From: Candidatus Zipacnadia bacterium | GTDB lineage: Bacteria; Armatimonadota; Zipacnadia; Zipacnadales; Zipacnadaceae | Assembly (NCBI GenBank): GCA_029821515.1 | Contig: JALGTD010000092.1 | Span: 1 to 6,276 of the forward strand | Reading direction: 5' to 3' | Length of the DNA stretch: 6,276 bases | Shown here: positions 1-4,700 of the stretch, piece after piece | Position numbering within the stretch: the stretch's first letter is position 1 | Layout of the letters: every line of letters starts with the position of its first letter | Translations under genes and position numbers: made by a program | Notes under the pieces: generated by a model | What the model was told of the DNA's origin: nothing | Database searches by the model: none | The model's input: only the letters and a program-made list of their open reading frames with translations

Positions 1-382
1 CGCGGTATTTATCAGCCTGGCGCCAGACAGTTTCTGTTTGTGCTTGTACACCCCCGACAGCACACACAACCAGCACCAACCCATCTAGAACGCGCATAGT
101 CCGCTCGACTTCCACCGTGAAGTCAACGTGACCGGGTGTATCAATTATATTAACGCGGTGGTCGCGCCACCGGCAGGTAGTTGCCGCCGAGGTGATGGTG
201 ATACCCCGCTCGCTTTCCTGGGGCATCCAATCCATGGTGGCATCGCCATCGTCAACCTCCCCCATACGATGCACACGACCGGTATAGAACAAAATCCGTT
301 CGGTGGTAGTGGTCTTGCCGGCATCGATGTGAGCGGCTAACCCAATGTTCCTAGTTTTTGCTAAGCCGACTTCATCTTTCAC
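1..382 (-). CDS. fusA: Elongation factor G, N-terminal part (3' end beyond window)
   Basis: EF-G is the cytosolic GTPase that drives tRNA–mRNA translocation on the ribosome and, with RRF, ribosome recycling. The 127 visible residues are the start of the G domain. They show the P-loop AHIDAGKT (17–24), the switch I segment RGITITSAA (59–67), and DTPGHVDF (81–88) with its catalytic His85, continuing to VQAQTETVWRQADKYR (112–127) at the window edge. The full protein is usually about 690–700 aa, so roughly four fifths is missing. I place the start at the GTG at 382–380, which gives an N-terminus of normal length before the P-loop; the nearby ATG is out of frame and soon stops. An in-frame TTG lies nine codons upstream, but neither codon has a convincing Shine-Dalgarno, only GGTG just before the GTG. 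The gene follows rpsG by 52 bp in the usual str order and is presumably cotranscribed. Identity is certain; the exact start is less so. Confidence 0.96.
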   Translation of the reverse strand, partial: MKDEVGLAKTRNIGLAAHIDAGKTTTTERILFYTGRVHRMGEVDDGDATMDWMPQESERGITITSAATTCRWRDHRVNIIDTPGHVDFTVEVERTMRVLDGLVLVVCAVGGVQAQTETVWRQADKYR

Positions 383-434
383 AATTACACCGTAGTTGCG
401 GCTGGACAAATAGAGAGTATCACACGAGAGAGTT

Positions 435-905
435 CTACCAACGATAGTGCGCATAGGCCTTGTTAGCCGCGGCCATGCGCTGCATCTCCTGACGCCGTCT
501 GACTGCACCGCCTTCACCCGCAACGGCCTCAGACAGCTCCGCAGCTAACCGCTCGACCATAGTCTTCTCGGAGCGAGCACGGGCGGCACCAATTATCCAG
601 CGTAGCGCCAGAGTGATCTGGCGGTGTACTGGTACTTCCATGGGAATCTGATAGGTAGCACCACCCACTCGCCGGGGGCGCACCTCCAGATATGGCATTA
701 CATTGTCCATTGCCTCTTGGAGCACTTCCAGAGGATTGCGGCCGGTTTGTTCTTGTATTAGTTGCATAGCACCATAGAAGATGCGCTCAGCTACCGTCTT
801 TTTCCCGCCCTTCATAACCATATTGATGAATTTAGCGACGATGGCGCTATCAAATACAGCATCTGATTGTTGGTCGCGGCGGTCTATCCCCGCTCGTCTG
901 GGCAT
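435..905 (-). CDS. rpsG: 30S ribosomal protein S7 (uS7)
   Basis: S7 is a primary 16S rRNA-binding protein that nucleates assembly of the 30S head and lines the E site next to the mRNA exit. The 156-residue product has the standard family length. It starts with the basic MPRRAG arm, has KFINMVMKGGKKTVAERIFY (26–45), the central PRRVGGATYQIPMEV, the helix RWIIGAARAR and the typical end ANKAYAHYRW. The ATG at 905 is firmly set by the strong Shine-Dalgarno AAGGAGG nine nt upstream. It sits between rpsL (68 bp gap, with a hairpin) and fusA (52 bp gap). In E. coli S7 represses its own operon by binding the S12–S7 intercistronic mRNA; the hairpin here occupies the equivalent place, but repression by S7 in this organism is inference. 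Nothing in the protein looks damaged or unusual. Confidence 0.98.
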   Translation of the reverse strand: MPRRAGIDRRDQQSDAVFDSAIVAKFINMVMKGGKKTVAERIFYGAMQLIQEQTGRNPLEVLQEAMDNVMPYLEVRPRRVGGATYQIPMEVPVHRQITLALRWIIGAARARSEKTMVERLAAELSEAVAGEGGAVRRRQEMQRMAAANKAYAHYRW

Positions 906-914
906 CTTGCGTTT

Positions 915-921
915 CCTCCTT
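915..921 (-). promoter_or_regulatory. Shine-Dalgarno of rpsG
   Basis: AAGGAGG read on the minus strand, nine nt before the ATG at 905. It is a near-perfect complement of the 16S rRNA 3' end and fixes the rpsG start. Confidence 0.9.
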
Positions 922-942
922 ACCTATAGCTATCTTACTGCG

Positions 943-969
943 GCCGACCCAGGTGCTGTGACCGTCGGC
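943..969 (-). promoter_or_regulatory. Intercistronic hairpin between rpsL and rpsG
   Basis: GCCGAC and GTCGGC form a perfect 6-bp stem. Inside it GGT and ACC add three more pairs, separated from the outer stem by a TGG bulge, around a CACAGC loop. It begins five nt after the rpsL stop and ends 22 nt before the rpsG Shine-Dalgarno. No U-tract follows, so it is not an intrinsic terminator. The position matches the intercistronic S7 target of the E. coli str mRNA, but whether S7 binds here is unknown; an mRNA processing or stability role is equally possible. Confidence 0.55.
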
Positions 970-973
970 TATC

Positions 974-1387
974 CTACATAGACCTTCTGGTTCCGTACTT
1001 CGACCGGGCGGTGCGCCGGTCTTCGACTCCGGCGGCGTCAAGCGTGCCGCGCACAATATGGTATTTGACAGCGGGCAGGTCCTTGACACGACCGCCACGG
1101 ACCAGAACCACCGAGTGTTCCGCCAGATTGTGCCCCTCTCCCGGAATATAGGCGGTGACCTCCTGGCGATTGAAGAGTCGTACTCGGGCACACTTACGCA
1201 GCGCCGAGTTCGGCTTCTTGGGCGTCTGCGCCCAGACCCGTATGCACACCCCGCGACGCTGTGGTGCTCCATCGACGCGTTTGGCCTTGCGCTTCAGGGC
1301 ATTCCATGACACCTTGAATGCCGGCGTACTTGGCTTGCCCTTTCGCTTCTCACGACCCTTACGCACCAGTTGATTAATGGTCGGCAC
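974..1387 (-). CDS. rpsL: 30S ribosomal protein S12 (uS12)
   Basis: S12 sits at the decoding centre of the 30S subunit and controls translational accuracy; it is the classical streptomycin-resistance locus. The 137-aa product is the long Gram-positive-type form, with about 13 residues more near the N-terminus than E. coli S12. Hallmarks are MPTINQLVRKGR (1–12), RGVC (45–48), TPKKPNSALRK (55–65), IPGEGHNLAEHSVVLVRGGR (81–100), VKDLP (101–105) and SKYGTRR near the end. Lys57, Lys58 and Lys102, the equivalents of the E. coli streptomycin-resistance lysines, are wild type. Asp103 is the residue methylthiolated in some bacteria. The Gly that normally follows KDLP is Ala106. I start at the GTG at 1387–1385, not the in-frame GTG nine nt upstream, because only the former gives the conserved MPTINQ terminus and an 8-nt spacing from GAGGAG; the upstream codon overlaps that site. 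It is first in the str operon, behind a promoter and a long leader. Confidence 0.97.
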   Translation of the reverse strand: MPTINQLVRKGREKRKGKPSTPAFKVSWNALKRKAKRVDGAPQRRGVCIRVWAQTPKKPNSALRKCARVRLFNRQEVTAYIPGEGHNLAEHSVVLVRGGRVKDLPAVKYHIVRGTLDAAGVEDRRTARSKYGTRRSM

Positions 1388-1395
1388 TACCCTCA

Positions 1396-1401
1396 CTCCT
1401 C
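1396..1401 (-). promoter_or_regulatory. Shine-Dalgarno of rpsL
   Basis: GAGGAG on the minus strand, 8 nt before the GTG at 1387. It decides between two in-frame GTG codons: the upstream one (1396–1394) overlaps this site and cannot be served by it. Confidence 0.8.
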
Positions 1402-1466
1402 GTAGGCGTTACCACAAAATCGGCCACCTATAAACTACACGAACGATCTACCAACAAACCAGTCAG

Positions 1467-1501
1467 AAAAAAATATACCCCTCGCGAAAGTTGATGAGGG
1501 G
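1467..1501 (-). terminator. Intrinsic terminator in the rpsL leader
   Basis: On the minus strand CCCCTC (1501–1496) and GAGGGG (1483–1478) form a 6-bp GC-rich stem with a 12-nt loop. TATA and then seven T (1473–1467) follow. There is no T-run on the other side, so it acts only on minus-strand transcripts. Because the consensus promoter lies between it and rpoC, it is within the rpsL leader rather than simply the end of rpoC, though it would also catch transcripts reading through from rpoC. The long loop and the four-nt gap before the U-run suggest moderate strength. Confidence 0.7.
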
Positions 1502-1510
1502 CACAATGAG

Positions 1511-1528
1511 GTCGCACAGACGTGCGAC
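1511..1528 (-). promoter_or_regulatory. Perfect 7-bp hairpin in the rpsL leader
   Basis: GTCGCAC and GTGCGAC enclose a GTCT loop, ten nt before the terminator stem. The flanking TGAGGT (1549–1544) and ACCTCA (1512–1507) are also complementary, but share two bases with the hairpin, so the outer stem can reach only about 4 bp while the hairpin is complete. Confidence 0.6.
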
Positions 1529-1541
1529 AAAACAGTGTTAG

Positions 1542-1649
1542 TTACCTCAACGGAGGCTTTCTCTTAGCTTCAGCCCCTTTCGCTATATCAGTTAATCCGT
1601 CAGGGCTCGGCGCCCCCACCTCCTGGCACGACACTTCGGCGCGTCCCAT
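1542..1649 (-). other. 35-codon open frame in the rpsL leader (possible leader peptide)
   Basis: An ATG (1649–1647), about 15 nt into the predicted transcript, opens a 35-aa frame that ends at TAA (1544–1542), inside the leader and before the terminator. The peptide starts MGRAEVSCQE and ends with the basic AKRKPPLR. There is no Shine-Dalgarno before it, only GGGCT, and I recognise no family. It overlaps the elements proposed to form the leader stems, so translation would change the folding. In a short, moderately GC-rich leader such a frame can occur by chance, so this is a candidate only and is not called as a gene. Confidence 0.2.
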
Positions 1650-1670
1650 CAGCCCGAGACACCGAGATAT

Positions 1671-1699
1671 ATTATAACTAACCAGGCCACTATTGTCAA
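1671..1699 (-). promoter_or_regulatory. Consensus sigma-70 promoter of the rpsL-rpsG-fusA operon
   Basis: On the minus strand TTGACA (1699–1694) is followed by a 17-nt spacer and TATAAT (1676–1671). Both hexamers and the spacer match the housekeeping sigma consensus exactly. There is no TGn extended -10 motif. The expected start is around 1663–1665, giving a leader of about 275 nt before rpsL. It lies 71 bp after the rpoC stop and gives the str genes their own transcription, separate from rpoBC. A promoter this close to ideal should be strong, as expected for ribosomal genes. Confidence 0.88.
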
Positions 1700-1706
1700 G
1701 GAAGAG

Positions 1707-1749
1707 AGGTCTTTCGGCCAGTATTGACTGGCCATTTCCTCATAGACCT
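1707..1749 (-). terminator. Two-part stem-loop just after rpoC, possible weak terminator
   Basis: An inner perfect 7-bp hairpin, GGCCAGT/ACTGGCC with a CAAT loop (1733–1716), sits within an outer 6-bp stem AGGTCT (1749–1744)/AGACCT (1712–1707). An unequal internal loop (10 nt against 3 nt) separates them. It starts about 20 nt after the rpoC stop. The following sequence is pyrimidine-rich but has no true U-run, so efficient intrinsic termination is doubtful; it may instead stabilise the rpoC mRNA 3' end or mark a Rho-dependent or processed end. The rpsL -35 hexamer begins seven nt downstream. Confidence 0.45.
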
Positions 1750-1769
1750 GCTGCGGGCAGCCGATCTAC

Positions 1770-4700
1770 CTACTCCTCGCTGGCGTCTTCGGCCGGGGAT
1801 TCGTGCGTCTCAGAGCCCTCCTGGTCGCCGAGAAGCGTTTCGGCAATATTCTCCTGGCGGGCAGCTTCAATATCGGCCAGCAATTGCTGCATCGCGTCCT
1901 TTTTGCCACTGGGCACTTCTGCACCGACTGGCAACACACCGGCAACTTCCTCAGCAAAGTCAATTTCGCGCCTGCGATGCTGCTGCATCCCGCTACCAGC
2001 AGGAATCAGGCGACCAATGATTACATTCTCCTTAAGCCCTTGCAGAGTATCGCGCTTCTCTTCGCATGCCGCTTCGGTCAGCACCCGAATGGTGCGCTGG
2101 AAGCTGGCCGCCGACAGGAAGCTTTCAGTAGCCAGTGAAGCCTGGGTGATGCCCAACAGCAGTGGTTCAGCCGTAGCCGGCTCCCCGCCCAGATTCTCCA
2201 CTCGCTGATTTTCCTGACTAAAGGCGAACTTGTCAACTGTCTCGCCGGGCAGAAAGCGGGTGTCTCCATGGTTGATAATTTTGCGCTTTTTTAGCATCTG
2301 CCGGATTATTACCTCTATATGCTTGTCGTTAATCTCAACGCCTTGAACGTGGTAGACAGCCTGGATTTCTCGCAGTAGGTAGTCCTGGGCGCCCCGGATG
2401 CCCTTTTCCGCCAAGATGGTCTCAGATTCCACCGGACCAGCAGTAAGCTGGTCACCGGCGCGCACCCTGCTGCCCTTGCGCACATATAGTCGCCCTCGGT
2501 GCGGCACCAAGTACGAGAGGCGAATCGGCACCGTCTCCACACCCGTCTCCCGGAGACGCTCCCGAACCTTTTTCAGTAACTTCTGGCCCCTGCGGGCAAT
2601 CACTTCACCATCAGCATCAGTGATGTCTTCTGCAAGTTGCTCACCACGAATGGTATCAATGTCATCAAGTGACTGCTCAGAACGCATAACGACGGTACGA
2701 AGACCCTTTGTCTCAATTTCCTCAACTATGCCATCTAACTCAGCGGTGATAGCCTGCCCCTTGGGCGTGCGCGCCTCGAAGAGCTCGACGACACGCAGCA
2801 GACCGTGAACAGGACTTTCCAATACCTTAAGCATCTCCCGAATCGCTTTGCTACGGGCACGGGCCCCGCCACCCACAATCTCCAGGGAGACACGGTCTTT
2901 CTCGATGTCTTCACGAAGACTTTGCAGTGCCTGCTGCTTACGCTTCTTGACGTCAGCCACACCGGTAATATACTCGGCGGCAACTCCGCCGGTATGGAAT
3001 GTACGCATAGTAAGTTGTGTGCCCGGCTCGCCGATGGATTGAGCAGCGATAATGCCAACGGCCGTACCGATTTCCACCGGTTTTTGGCGCCCAACGTCGC
3101 GGCCGTAACACTTGGCACAGACTCCATCAAGCAGCTCACAAGTCAGCGGTGAACGCACCTTGACCGACCTAATACCTGCCTGCTCAATCAGGCGTGCTGC
3201 TCGCTCGTCAATCTCTTCCCCCGCTTCGACGATTAACTCATCAGTATTGGGATTGATGACCTCTTCGGCAGCAGTACGGCCAGTTATTCTGTTGCGCAGT
3301 GGCCGGATGATTTCGTCTTCGTGCGACGGAGAGATTTCTGCACCACAATTGTGGCACTTGCCATCGCGATACTGGTCAATCTGACCGCACTTGGAACATT
3401 GCAGGTCGTTGACGTACAGCGTTGCCATTTCTATGCCATCTCGCGTCCCGCAATCCTCACCAGTAATAATCACGTCTTGGGCTACATCCACCAGCCTGCG
3501 GGTCAGATATCCCGCGTCGGCGGTACGCAGAGCAGTATCAGCCAGGCCCTTGCGGGCGCCGTGAGTGGAGACAAAATACTCGAGCGGATTAAGCCCCTCG
3601 TGGAAGTTGCTGCGCACGGGCAGGTCCTCAATCAGGCGGCCCAACGGATCACTCATCAAGCCCCGCATACCCGCAATCTGCGAGATATGAGAGCGATTGG
3701 CCCGCGCACCGCTGTCCACCATCATCCAGATAGAATTGAACGTACCGATATTGTCGAGAATCTCGTCCACCACGTACTCGCGAGCCCGTGTCCACTTCTG
3801 CAGAACCTGCTGCTCGCGCTCATCTTCAGCAATTATGCCGTCACGCGCCTGCTTATTAATGCGTGTTACGTCACGTTCGGTTCTTTCAATGATTTCATCG
3901 CGCGACGTAGGCACGTCAGTATCGGCCATGCATACACTGACACCAGCACGAGTGGCGAAACGGAAGCCAATCTCCTTAATATCATCAAGTAGCTGCGCCG
4001 TTCGGGCCTCGCCATACCTGTCATAGCACATCAGGGTAAGCTCAGCCAGTTCGTCTTTGCTAAGCGGATGATTGATGAAAGGCAAGTCCAGAGGAAGGTA
4101 GTGGTTGAACAGGACTCGTCCCACAGTTGTCTCAGTCAGCACCCGGCGCACTGTGAGCCTAAAGCTGCTACCCACTGGACACCGCCCCTCGCGGCAGGCT
4201 CGTGCCGCTGTCTGGCCAGCAGTTCGCCGGACCCATTCTCCCTTATCAGCTTGCCGCAGCGAGGGGCTAACCTCATTCCCCTGTGCCACTTCCTTGACCA
4301 TCTTATCGGTAACCGTAACCTCTACGGTGCGCTCCCGGGGAGGGTGTTCATCACTGACACCAACGGCCAATCCATGCCTGAGCTGACCTTCAAGGTCACG
4401 GTCTATCTCCAATTCATTGCCACTGTCGTCAACTGCTTTCGCTTCCAGTATAGGTAGCCGCGCCGCAATGTTAGCATGCAGGTCAATTTTGCGGTGTTCA
4501 TAGGCAGTAATCACTGCCTCTGCACTCTCAAAAACCTTACCGGTACCAGTAACTTCCGGACTTTGCTGAGTAAGGTAGTAAGAACCCAGCACTATATCAT
4601 ACAACGGCTGGGAAATGGGGCTGCCATCGCCCGGCTTAAACAGATTACGAGAAGCAAGCATCAATAACCTGGCTTCAGCCTGTGCGTAAGCCGACAAGGG

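Larger units (their letters stand above)
1388..1663 (-). promoter_or_regulatory. Long structured 5' leader of rpsL with candidate transcription attenuator
   Basis: This is the untranslated region between the expected start of the 1671–1699 promoter transcript and the rpsL GTG, about 275 nt. The 5' part can fold as nested stems GGGCT (1655–1651)/AGCCC (1607–1603) and GCGCC (1642–1638)/GGCGC (1614–1610). The middle can form GGGGCT/AGCCTC (1577–1553), competing with CCTC/GAGG (1556–1545). A perfect 7-bp hairpin GTCGCAC/GTGCGAC lies at 1528–1511. The intrinsic terminator follows at 1467–1501. AGGGGC (1578–1573) is complementary to GCCCCT (1502–1497), which includes most of the terminator's 5' arm, so an antiterminator pairing is possible. 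I match this to no known riboswitch or T-box; autogenous control by a ribosomal protein is one possibility. Alternatively the promoter and terminator bound a separate ~197-nt small RNA. Confidence 0.5.

Noticed and set aside
128..340. 70-codon plus-strand frame
   Set aside because: Antisense to the fusA G domain, which is unambiguous on the minus strand.
383..434. Terminator or regulatory element between rpsG and fusA
   Set aside because: Only short CTCTC repeats and no stable hairpin or U-run; treated as a simple intercistronic gap.
850..1272. 140-codon minus-strand frame overlapping rpsL and rpsG
   Set aside because: An out-of-frame reading of rpsL; the real frame gives full-length S12.
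1414..1459. Second promoter just upstream of rpsL (TTGTTG then TTTATA, 17-nt spacer)
   Set aside because: Only three of six bases match in each hexamer. It cannot be excluded, and if real it would bypass the leader terminator, but the evidence is too weak to annotate.
1545..1655. Known riboswitch classes (TPP-, lysine-, c-di-GMP-like fragments such as CGCCGAAG and AAAGCCTCCG)
   Set aside because: Short matches only; the surrounding conserved core of each class is absent and the spacing is wrong.
1693..2208. 171-codon open frame on the plus strand over the rpoC 3' end
   Set aside because: Antisense to conserved rpoC C-terminal codons, serine/arginine-rich composition typical of a shadow frame, and no credible start region.
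3321..3992. 223-codon open frame on the plus strand
   Set aside because: It lies wholly antisense to conserved rpoC sequence and has no recognisable protein features; a shadow of the rpoC codon pattern.
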